Source: Bacillota bacterium (lineage in GTDB: Bacteria; Bacillota_I; Bacilli_A; Acholeplasmatales; Acholeplasmataceae). Taken from it: a stretch of 38,482 nucleotides of DNA. How positions within the stretch are numbered: position 1 is the first letter of the stretch; every line of letters starts with the position of its first letter. Location: the NCBI GenBank assembly GCA_018817915.1, contig JAHISX010000069.1:1-38482 (forward strand), in the 5' to 3' direction. The position numbers and the translations under genes were made by a program. The notes beneath the pieces are model-generated. The model was not told the origin of the DNA. It saw only the letters and a list, made by a program, of their open reading frames with translations, and did not search any database. This document shows, piece by piece, positions 19,045 through 26,477 of this stretch.

Positions 19045-20862
19045 TTATTCTTTGGTTTCATTAAAAAATGCTTTTCTTCTGTCGAGCGCTCTAAGTAATG
19101 CTTTTCTCAAACGAATACTCTTAGGTGTGATCTCAATGAGTTCATCATCGTCGATAAAAGACATACATGCCTCTAGATTCATAATTTGTGGTTTTTTTAG
19201 AACAACAGTGCTATCTTTACCAGCTGAACGCATATTTGTTTGCTGTTTTTCCATGGTCACATTGACAACCATATCGGTGTCTTTATTACCTTCTCCAACG
19301 ATCATGCCTTCATATACAGCAGTTCTTGGATCAATAAACATATTTCCACGATCTTCAAGTCTTCCAATAGCATAAGCTGTTGTCATACCTTGATTCATCG
19401 AGACCAAAGCACCGGTTCTTCTGTTGCCAACAGTTTCATTAAGTGATGGACGATAGTCTAAGAAAATATGAGATAAGATACCATAACCTTTTGTTGCTGT
19501 TAAGAACATGGTCATGAATCCGATCAAACCACGTGATGGCAAGATGTAATGGATTCTACTGTAATCACCATTTTGGTGCATAGAGATTAAATCACCTCTA
19601 CGTTCTCCTAACATTTCTATGATAGTTCCAACATATTCTGTTGGGCAATCGATTTGAACATCTTCGTATGGTTCACACTTCACATTGTCAATGGTTTTTA
19701 CGATTACTCTTGGACGTGAAACTTGAAATTCATAATTTTCACGACGCATATTTTCGATTAAGATACCCAAATGGAGTTCGCCTCTGCCTGATACAGTCCA
19801 AGCTTCACTTGATCCAATGCGTTCAACTCTTAAGCTAACATCACGTTGTGTTTCTTTAAATAATCTTTCATCAATTTTTGATGCAGTAACGAATTTTCCT
19901 TCTTTACCTGCAAAAGGAGATGAGTTTGTTAAGAATGTGATTTGAACAGTTGGTTCATCAATATGTAGATGTGGTAGTGCTTCTTCAAATCCCACTTCAC
20001 AAATGGTTTCACCAACATGGATGTCAGGTAGTCCAGCAAGTGATACGATATCACCTGAATAAGCTTCATCAACTTCAAATTTATCCATACCCATACTTTG
20101 TAAAATCTTTTGAACTCTGAAGGTGACAATCGATCCATCCATACGAACGCATGAAACTGTATCATTTGTTCTTAAAGTTCCTTTGTAAATCTTGCCAATA
20201 CCCATTCTTCCAACATAATCGTTATAATCGATTAATGCAGGTTGAAATTGAAGATGATCTGTTTGATCTTGATTAGGTTTTGGAATGGATTTGATGATGG
20301 TATCCAAAATTGGAGCCATCTTAATATCCATATCTAAATGTGGTTTATAATTTGCTAATCCTTGAATACCAGATGCGTAGAGCACTGGAAAATCCAATTG
20401 ATGTTCATCAGCACCTAAATCAATGAATAGGTCATAAATTTCATTAACAGTTTTCTGAATATCTGCAAATTTTCTATCAATTTTATTGACAACGACGATT
20501 GGCAATAATTTGGCTTCGAGTGCTTTCTTAAGAACAAATCTTGTTTGAGGCATAACGCCTTCAAAAGCATCAACTAACAACAAAACACCATCCACCATGT
20601 GCATGATTCTTTCAACTTCTCCACCAAAATCAGCATGACCTGGTGTATCTAAAATGTTAATTCGATAATCTTTGTAAATGATGGCTGTATTTTTAGCGAG
20701 AATTGTAATCCCGCGTTCTCTTTCGATATCATTTGAGTCCATAACTCGATCATCTAATTGTGCGTGTTCATCATAACGTTCGCTGTGCTTCAAAAGTTGA
20801 TTCACTAGCGTCGTCTTTCCATGATCAACGTGCGCAATTATTGCTATATTTCTAATTTCCAT
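19045..20862 (-). CDS. typA: GTPase TypA/BipA
   Basis: 605 residues, ribosome-associated translational GTPase. The G1 motif is AHVDHGKTT (10-18), G2 RGITILAK, G3 DTPGHADF and G4 NKIDRKFAD, followed by EF-G-like domains and the TypA-specific C-terminal region with GNRRTGALVSMNQGMTTAY. Full length. AGAGGT precedes the ATG. It has its own promoter and separates the prfA-prmC-tsaC unit from rpiB-upp-atp, where Bacillus has other ywl genes. Confidence 0.97.
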   Translation of the reverse strand: MEIRNIAIIAHVDHGKTTLVNQLLKHSERYDEHAQLDDRVMDSNDIERERGITILAKNTAIIYKDYRINILDTPGHADFGGEVERIMHMVDGVLLLVDAFEGVMPQTRFVLKKALEAKLLPIVVVNKIDRKFADIQKTVNEIYDLFIDLGADEHQLDFPVLYASGIQGLANYKPHLDMDIKMAPILDTIIKSIPKPNQDQTDHLQFQPALIDYNDYVGRMGIGKIYKGTLRTNDTVSCVRMDGSIVTFRVQKILQSMGMDKFEVDEAYSGDIVSLAGLPDIHVGETICEVGFEEALPHLHIDEPTVQITFLTNSSPFAGKEGKFVTASKIDERLFKETQRDVSLRVERIGSSEAWTVSGRGELHLGILIENMRRENYEFQVSRPRVIVKTIDNVKCEPYEDVQIDCPTEYVGTIIEMLGERRGDLISMHQNGDYSRIHYILPSRGLIGFMTMFLTATKGYGILSHIFLDYRPSLNETVGNRRTGALVSMNQGMTTAYAIGRLEDRGNMFIDPRTAVYEGMIVGEGNKDTDMVVNVTMEKQQTNMRSAGKDSTVVLKKPQIMNLEACMSFIDDDELIEITPKSIRLRKALLRALDRRKAFFNETKE

Positions 20863-20888
20863 AGTTACCTCTTTTCATAACCTTATCT

Positions 20889-20918
20889 ATTATATACCAT
20901 TTTTGCTAAAATGAACAA
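20889..20918 (-). promoter_or_regulatory. promoter for typA
   Basis: -35 TTGTTC (20913-20918), spacer 18, -10 TATAAT (20889-20894), about 27 bases from the start codon. Confidence 0.6.
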
Positions 20919-20921
20919 AAA

Positions 20922-20939
20922 AAGTCTCCGAAAAGACTT
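20922..20939 (-). terminator. terminator after tsaC
   Basis: Stem AAGTCT/AGACTT with a six-base loop, followed by a run of T on the minus strand. It ends the prfA-prmC-tsaC unit and overlaps the typA promoter region. Confidence 0.8.
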
Positions 20940-20959
20940 AATTAGACGCTTTAAAATCG

Positions 20960-21517
20960 TTATGTTGTTTTGAGTGCATCTTTGATGGCTTTTTCAGTTA
21001 TGGTTCCTTGTCGTAATATTTGGACGTTTTCATGCGTCAAATCAACAACTGTGGAAGAAACATCACTTTGTTCCAAATTTTGTTCGTAAATATCAGAAAC
21101 AAATCGACCAAATTGTTGTCTTATATGTGTGATATCAGAAAGAGGTGGCTCACCACTTTTATTTAAGCTTGTAACTCTTAATACTCCATACTTTTTAATT
21201 AGTTCTAATGCTTTAGAATGATTAGGAATTCTTGCAGCAATCGTTTTTTCTCCTGTTAAGTGAAAAAATGCTTCCGTTGTATTAAGGACAAACGTAATTG
21301 GACCTGGCCAAAACTTTTCCATGAGCTTTTTTGAATAATCATTAAGCATAGCAATCTGATCTAGGTCGCTGATTTGATGACATAAAATAGGAATTTGTTT
21401 AGATTGATCTCTACCTTTAATTTCGAAGATTCTATGTAATGCTTCTTCATCATAAAGCTTAGCGGCTAACCCGTAAACAGTGTCCGTTGGAATAATGATT
21501 AAATCACCTTTATTCAT
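20960..21517 (-). CDS. tsaC: L-threonylcarbamoyladenylate synthase (YwlC/TsaC)
   Basis: 185 residues, a single YrdC domain that makes threonylcarbamoyl-AMP for t6A37 of ANN-decoding tRNAs. Near the N-terminus IPTDTVYGLAAKL carries the substrate-binding motif, KGRDQSKQIPILC the KxR/SxxN-type region, and RVTSLNKSGEPP the third motif. The C-terminal Sua5 domain is absent, as in the short TsaC form. Its start overlaps prmC by eight bases. Confidence 0.9.
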   Translation of the reverse strand: MNKGDLIIIPTDTVYGLAAKLYDEEALHRIFEIKGRDQSKQIPILCHQISDLDQIAMLNDYSKKLMEKFWPGPITFVLNTTEAFFHLTGEKTIAARIPNHSKALELIKKYGVLRVTSLNKSGEPPLSDITHIRQQFGRFVSDIYEQNLEQSDVSSTVVDLTHENVQILRQGTITEKAIKDALKTT

Positions 21518-22364
21518 CTTGAAGTACGCCTCCTATACCAATAAAAGTAAATCGATCTTTGCCAGCTAAATCTTTGACTTGAATGATTTTAGCTTCTGGG
21601 TAATAATGCTGGGCAAAAGCTAATATTTGGGCTTTTTGTTGATAGCCATGTTCGAATCCAATGAGCGCTTTATCTTTAATAAAATTTAAAGATTCCTTGA
21701 TAATTTTTTCATAAAAATCAACACCAAATTTTCCACCATAAAGGGCCACACTAGGCTCTTTTTTGACGATGTCTTGCACAACCTCAGAATCAGGGATATA
21801 AGGTGGATTTGAAATTATCATATCATATCGCTTTTTTATATTTTGAAACAAATCACTTTGGATTATTTCTGCTTTCGCGTGAAGATTATCTGCATTAAAA
21901 GTAGCAACCCTTAATGCTTCTTTACTAATATCAGAAATGGTTAGATTAAGTGCTTCTGCTTCAAGAGCTAGTGTTAAACCAATACAACCACTGCCTGTGC
22001 CTAAATCAAGAACATCTAGTGTTTGGTCAATAAAATATTGGTCATAATAATAAAGCACATGTTCAACTAACTGTTCAGTTTCACTTCTTGGAATCAAGAC
22101 ATCTTCATTCACCTTAAAGGCATAACCAAAGAAATAAGAGTGCCCAATTAAGTGTTGAACAGGTATATCTTGATTGATATATAAATCTAGTTTAGCTAAA
22201 AATTCATTTTCGAAATTATCTTCAACCTCATCTTGTAAATGTAAATAAAACTGGTGAGGATCTTGATGAGATAATTCCATTAAAAGCAGTTTAACCGCTT
22301 CTTCTTCTTTATTCTTTAAATTGGCTTTTTTATAAGCTATTTTAAGTAATTTGTCGTAGGTCAC
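21510..22364 (-). CDS. prmC: release factor glutamine methyltransferase
   Basis: 284 residues, methylates the Gln of the GGQ loop in release factors. The AdoMet site is VLDLGTGSGCIGLTLAL (about 115-131) and the catalytic motif is NPPYIP (about 184-189). The helical N-terminal domain is present. It overlaps both neighbours by a few bases, next to its substrate gene prfA. Confidence 0.96.
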   Translation of the reverse strand: MTYDKLLKIAYKKANLKNKEEEAVKLLLMELSHQDPHQFYLHLQDEVEDNFENEFLAKLDLYINQDIPVQHLIGHSYFFGYAFKVNEDVLIPRSETEQLVEHVLYYYDQYFIDQTLDVLDLGTGSGCIGLTLALEAEALNLTISDISKEALRVATFNADNLHAKAEIIQSDLFQNIKKRYDMIISNPPYIPDSEVVQDIVKKEPSVALYGGKFGVDFYEKIIKESLNFIKDKALIGFEHGYQQKAQILAFAQHYYPEAKIIQVKDLAGKDRFTFIGIGGVLQDE

Positions 22365-23425
22365 ACTTTTTCTCCCATGAGCTGACGCTTTTGGAATTCG
22401 TTTAAAAGTGGTTCTAAAACAAGATCCAATCTGCCTTCCATAATGGCATCTAATCTTTGTAAGGTTAAACCGATACGATGATCAGAAACACGGTTTTGAG
22501 GATAGTTATAAGTTCTTATCTTTTCGCTACGATCTCCACGGCCAATCATTGCTTTTCTTTCGGCATCTACTTTTGAATTTTGTTCTTCTAAAATAGAATC
22601 AAACAATCTTGTTTTCAACAATTTAAAAGCACTAGCTTTATTTTCATGTTGGCTCTTACCAATTTGACAAGCGACCATCAGACCACTGGGTATATGAGTT
22701 AAACGCACTGCGGATTTTGTCGTATTGACACTTTGCCCGCCTGGACCACTTGAATTATAAGTATCCACACGAATGTCATCCCATTTGATATCAAGCTCAA
22801 TTTCTTCTGCTTCAGGCATCACATGAACGGTTGCTGTCGATGTATGGACACGTCCCATTGATTCTGTTTCAGGAACACGTTGAACTCTGTGTGTACCAGA
22901 TTCATACTTTAAAAATGAGTAAACGAGTTTACCTGAAACGATGAATTCGATGGATGTGAAACCACCCATAGCACCTTCCATCGCATTAAGGATCTCAATC
23001 TTCCATCCTTTGGATTCAGCGTATTTGGAATACATTCTTAATAGATCGCCAGCAAAGATATTACCTTCATCACCACCGGCCGCACCCTTAATATCAACAA
23101 CAACGTTTTTGTCATCATTAGGATCCTTAGGTAATAACAATATTTTAAGTTTATCTTCAGTTTTTGATAAAACTTCATTCAAACGATCAATTTCCAGTTG
23201 AAGCATTTCGACTAAATCTTGATCACTTTCATCTTCTATCATGACTTCTAAATCTTTAAGTTCATTTGATTTATCCTTAAAAAAACGATATGTCTCAACC
23301 GTCTCTTGGATAGAACTAGATTCTTTAAGTAATCCAGTCATTTCTTTAACTTCAAGTTTACCTGAAGCTACTTTGTCTTGAATCTCTTGATATTGCTTTT
23401 CTATTAAAGCTAATCGATCATACAT
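22361..23425 (-). CDS. prfA: peptide chain release factor 1
   Basis: 354 residues, terminates translation at UAA and UAG. The GGQ loop is SSGPGGQSVNTTKSAVR (about 223-239), and the tripeptide region TES lies near 180 (RVPETESMGRVHTS). A longer frame begins at GTG 23434, but ATG 23425 gives the family-typical MYDRLALIEKQY and has AGGTG six bases upstream. Confidence 0.97.
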   Translation of the reverse strand: MYDRLALIEKQYQEIQDKVASGKLEVKEMTGLLKESSSIQETVETYRFFKDKSNELKDLEVMIEDESDQDLVEMLQLEIDRLNEVLSKTEDKLKILLLPKDPNDDKNVVVDIKGAAGGDEGNIFAGDLLRMYSKYAESKGWKIEILNAMEGAMGGFTSIEFIVSGKLVYSFLKYESGTHRVQRVPETESMGRVHTSTATVHVMPEAEEIELDIKWDDIRVDTYNSSGPGGQSVNTTKSAVRLTHIPSGLMVACQIGKSQHENKASAFKLLKTRLFDSILEEQNSKVDAERKAMIGRGDRSEKIRTYNYPQNRVSDHRIGLTLQRLDAIMEGRLDLVLEPLLNEFQKRQLMGEKV

Positions 23426-23466
23426 ATTCATCACCTGCTAGATAATATTACCATATATCACTTTTA

Positions 23467-23481
23467 TTTTCCATAGGAAAA
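23467..23481. promoter_or_regulatory. inverted repeat between prfA and dps
   Basis: TTTTCC-ATA-GGAAAA, six-base perfect arms in the divergent region. A second inverted repeat, TCACA-N5-TGTGA, lies at 23512-23526, nearer to dps. Either could bind a regulator; neither matches a PerR or Fur box that I know. Confidence 0.3.
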
Positions 23482-23559
23482 GATACACCGAATAAAAAAA
23501 ATATCATGAATTCACATCATTTGTGATAAGTCGTGATACATGCATTTACAATCAAATAG

Positions 23560-23568
23560 TGGTATACT
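23560..23568 (+). promoter_or_regulatory. extended -10 promoter for dps
   Basis: TGG followed by TATACT at 23563-23568, about 34 bases upstream of the start codon, with AAAGGTAAGG as Shine-Dalgarno region. There is no convincing -35 at 17 bases, which often goes with an extended -10 and an activator or repressor. Confidence 0.5.
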
Positions 23569-23602
23569 TAAAGAGTAGAAAAAGAAAGGTAAGGTAATAA
23601 TT

Positions 23603-24037
23603 ATGGAAAAACTTTATGTAGCTTTAAATAAGCAAGTAGCAAATTTAAGTGTACTATTTACTAAATTACATCATTTTCACTGGTATGTCAGTGGACCTAA
23701 TTTCTATCCACTACATGCAAAATTTGAAGAATTTTACGATGAAGTCAATGAATTATATGACGCATTCGCAGAAAGATTGTTAATGATCGGTGGCCAGCCC
23801 GTTTCTAATCTTAAGGGTTATCTAGCCGTAACATCTCTTAAAGAAGCATCAGGAGATGAAAAAGCAGCAGATATGATTGGTCATATTTTAGATGACATGA
23901 AATTGCTTGTTACTGAATTCAAAGAAGCATTGTTCCTAGCTCAAGAAAAAGGCGAAGAAACAACAGCTGATATGTTAATTGGTGCAATCGCAAGTTTTGA
24001 AAAACATGTATGGATGTTGTCATCGACACTAAAATAA
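23603..24037 (+). CDS. dps: Dps-family ferritin-like protein
   Basis: 144 residues, a DNA-protection/iron-storage dodecamer subunit that oxidises Fe(II) with peroxide. The inter-subunit ferroxidase residues of the Listeria protein appear as H26 (FHWYV), H38 (LHAKFEE), E42 in place of Asp, D53 and E57 (DAFAERLL). Length fits a Dps without a DNA-binding tail. It stands alone on the plus strand and ends at a strong terminator. Confidence 0.92.
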   Translation: MEKLYVALNKQVANLSVLFTKLHHFHWYVSGPNFYPLHAKFEEFYDEVNELYDAFAERLLMIGGQPVSNLKGYLAVTSLKEASGDEKAADMIGHILDDMKLLVTEFKEALFLAQEKGEETTADMLIGAIASFEKHVWMLSSTLK

Positions 24038-24050
24038 TTTAAAAGAATAA

Positions 24051-24080
24051 AAAGTAGAAACTTTTCGGAGTTTCTACTTT
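24051..24080. terminator. bidirectional terminator between dps and GNAT gene
   Basis: Perfect 11-base stem AAAGTAGAAAC/GTTTCTACTTT with an eight-base loop and T-runs on either side. It serves the converging dps (+) and GNAT (-) genes. Confidence 0.9.
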
Positions 24081-24089
24081 TTTTATGTT

Positions 24090-24668
24090 TTATAATATCT
24101 TCATCATCCAATATGTTGCTGGAAAGATAAACCAAATTCTTTTCGTCTTTTGTTTGATAAACCCATGATTCTCATATAAAGCAATGGCCTTTTTGTTGTT
24201 GACTTCGACATCGAGGAACAATTTACTAATGCCTTCTTTTTTTGCTCGATCGAAAGCATTGAGTAACAATAGCGTTCCAATCCCTTTTCCTCTCGAATTT
24301 TTATCAACACAAACATTTTGGATGTATCTTCCTTCATTGTTTTTGTGTTTCAAGATTGGGAACAGGAGTGTTTGCTTAATTGCTAGCATCATCAGTTGAC
24401 CAAACGAAAAAGTCTGACTAAAATCTTTTGTTTCATCTAGATGCTTTGAAGCATCTAACTCAATGATTATACCCTCAATTTTATCTTCGATATCTATATG
24501 AATATTGTGATAAGAAAAAGAATTATTGTCTAAACTAATGAGTTTGCTCAAGTGGGGTATCGCTTTTTCTTTTTTGCCAAATAAAAATGGGAATAGAGAT
24601 GCATCAGTTTGATAGATAATTTGTGCAACTCGATTTAAATCATCAAATAATGTTAATTTTCTAATCAT
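24090..24668 (-). CDS. GNAT-family N-acetyltransferase
   Basis: About 192 residues. The acetyl-CoA site is VDKNSRGKGIGTLLLLNA (V-x-x-x-x-RG-x-G-x-G/A motif), followed by LDVEVNNKKAIALYENHGF, the classic C-terminal GNAT motif. A longer frame to 24764 overlaps dnaB by 95 bases and has no support; ATG 24668 lies two bases after the dnaB stop and gives MIRKLTLFDD, a normal N-terminus. The substrate is unknown; position alone does not show it to be RimI. Confidence 0.85.
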   Translation of the reverse strand: MIRKLTLFDDLNRVAQIIYQTDASLFPFLFGKKEKAIPHLSKLISLDNNSFSYHNIHIDIEDKIEGIIIELDASKHLDETKDFSQTFSFGQLMMLAIKQTLLFPILKHKNNEGRYIQNVCVDKNSRGKGIGTLLLLNAFDRAKKEGISKLFLDVEVNNKKAIALYENHGFIKQKTKRIWFIFPATYWMMKIL

Positions 24669-24669
24669 T

Positions 24670-26025
24670 TTAGTCTTTATTTTTTTCGTCTTCAAATCGA
24701 TCAGCTTGTGCAGTAAATCTTGAGTATGCTGTATCAAACATGAAGTGTAATGAAACACCAGCAATACCTTGACGGTTCTTAGCGATACTTAAATCAACTT
24801 CACCGGTTAAATTCTTTTCATCTCTTTCGTAATAATCCTTACGATACAAGAACATAACAATATCCGCATCTTGTTCAATACTTCCGGATTCTCTTAAATC
24901 CGCTAATACCGGTCTTTTATCTTCTCTTTTTTCTACTTCACGAGAAAGCTGAGATAAGGCAAGCACCGGAACTTTAAGTTCTCTTGCCATTTGCTTAAGA
25001 CCTCTTGAGATTTTAGCTACTTCTTCTTGACGATTACCTGAGCGATCATCACCCTTAATCAATTGAAGATAGTCAATGACGACAAAATCTAATTTATCTT
25101 CTTGACTAAGTTTTCTACATTTAGCTCTTATGTCAGCAACCGTAACAGCTGCAGAATCATCAAATGCAATATTGAGTTTTGCTAATGATTGCATACCACC
25201 TTCAAGAAATTGCCATTCTTTTGGCGTAAGATGCCCTGTCTTAATCTTCATATTTTCAATATTTGATTCAGAACTCAACATACGCCCTGCAAGTTGTTCA
25301 TTACTCATTTCCAAACTGAAAATTGCTACACCTGCTTGACCATCTTTATTTCTTTTAGCTACATTTAGCGCTAAATTCATTGCCATGGCAGATTTCCCCA
25401 TGGACGGACGAGCAGCTAAAATAATGAGTTCTTCAGGTTGAAGACCTGCAGTAATATTATCTAGATTAGAAAAACCAGTTCTAAGTCCGGTGATACCACC
25501 TTTTTTATCCCTGTTTCTTTCCATCTTATCTTTAACTTCATGAATGACCTCTGATAAAAATGAAAATGCAGAGGTTTTTCTTTTTTGAGCAAGAGCGAAA
25601 ATACTCTCCTCAGCCTTTGATAAATAGTCATTACCATCAAGATCTCCTTGATATCCTTCTTCAAGAATACTTCCAGCAAGTGAAATAACCTGTCTCTTTA
25701 AAGATTCATCTTTAACAAGATCAACATAAGTCTCTAAATGGGCAACAGAAGGAACAGCATCAGATAATTGCAAAAGGTATTTCATACCTCCAGCTTTTTG
25801 TAAATTTTGATTTTGTTCAAGTCTAGAAGCAACGCTTGTATAGTCTATCTTCAAATTATCAACAAATAAATCTTTCATTGCTTGATAGATTAAAGCATGT
25901 CCTTGTTCAAAGAAGTCTTCATTATTTAATTGGTCAATCACTGAATTGATCTGTTTAGGGTCTAGAAATATAGCGCCTAAAACCGATTGTTCTGATTCGT
26001 GATGATGTGGTAAGCTCTTCGCCAT
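24670..26025 (-). CDS. dnaB: replicative DNA helicase (DnaB type)
   Basis: 451 residues, the hexameric fork helicase (called DnaC in Bacillus). N-terminal DnaB domain SLPHHHESEQSVLGAIFLDP, Walker A AARPSMGKSA (about 204-213), Walker B FVVIDYLQLI (about 306-315), and the LSREVEKR/DLRESGSIEQDAD motifs. Full length. It follows gdpP-rplI by eight bases, as in Bacillus (rplI then dnaC). Confidence 0.97.
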   Translation of the reverse strand: MAKSLPHHHESEQSVLGAIFLDPKQINSVIDQLNNEDFFEQGHALIYQAMKDLFVDNLKIDYTSVASRLEQNQNLQKAGGMKYLLQLSDAVPSVAHLETYVDLVKDESLKRQVISLAGSILEEGYQGDLDGNDYLSKAEESIFALAQKRKTSAFSFLSEVIHEVKDKMERNRDKKGGITGLRTGFSNLDNITAGLQPEELIILAARPSMGKSAMAMNLALNVAKRNKDGQAGVAIFSLEMSNEQLAGRMLSSESNIENMKIKTGHLTPKEWQFLEGGMQSLAKLNIAFDDSAAVTVADIRAKCRKLSQEDKLDFVVIDYLQLIKGDDRSGNRQEEVAKISRGLKQMARELKVPVLALSQLSREVEKREDKRPVLADLRESGSIEQDADIVMFLYRKDYYERDEKNLTGEVDLSIAKNRQGIAGVSLHFMFDTAYSRFTAQADRFEDEKNKD

Positions 26026-26033
26026 AGTTTCCC

Positions 26034-26477
26034 CTACTTTTCTATGATATGTACTTCAAATAGTGCTTTGATATCCTTATGTAGTGAAACTGTAGCAGTA
26101 TATATACCTATCGAATTAATTTCACTTGAGATTTCAATCTTTTTGCGGTCGATTAAAATGTGGTGCTCTTTTTCAAACTCTTCAACGATCTGTTTGGTTG
26201 TTACACTTCCAAAGAGTTTTCCATCTTGACCAATTTGAATGCCAAGGGTTACTTTCTTGTTATCAATTTCAGCCTTGAGTTTCTTCATTAAATCAATATG
26301 TCTTTGAGTTTCTTCAAATGCTTCTTCTTTTGCTCTATTGAGTTCAGCAAGGTTTTCATCTGATGCAGTAACAGCTTTCTTTTGTGTGACTAAAAATTGG
26401 CCATAACCACCAGCAACTTCTATGACGTCATCTTTTTTACCTTTGCCTTTAACATCTTCTAATAAAATAACTTTCAC
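26034..26477 (-). CDS. rplI: possible separately translated ribosomal protein L9
   Basis: An internal GTG at 26477 lies at the exact start of the L9 homology (family start M-K-V-I-x-L-x-D-V-x-G-x-G-K-K) and is preceded, eight to ten bases away, by GGAGGTGGAG, the best Shine-Dalgarno in the neighbourhood (26483-26492). Those bases encode the Gly linker of the fusion. The product would be a 147-residue normal-length L9. No other L9 gene is seen here. Internal initiation is an inference; the fused reading frame itself is open. Confidence 0.6.
   Translation of the reverse strand: MKVILLEDVKGKGKKDDVIEVAGGYGQFLVTQKKAVTASDENLAELNRAKEEAFEETQRHIDLMKKLKAEIDNKKVTLGIQIGQDGKLFGSVTTKQIVEEFEKEHHILIDRKKIEISSEINSIGIYTATVSLHKDIKALFEVHIIEK

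Noticed and set aside
24669-24764. Longer N-terminus for the GNAT gene inside dnaB
   Set aside because: It would overlap dnaB by 95 bases, lacks a ribosome site, and the shorter form begins with a normal GNAT N-terminus.
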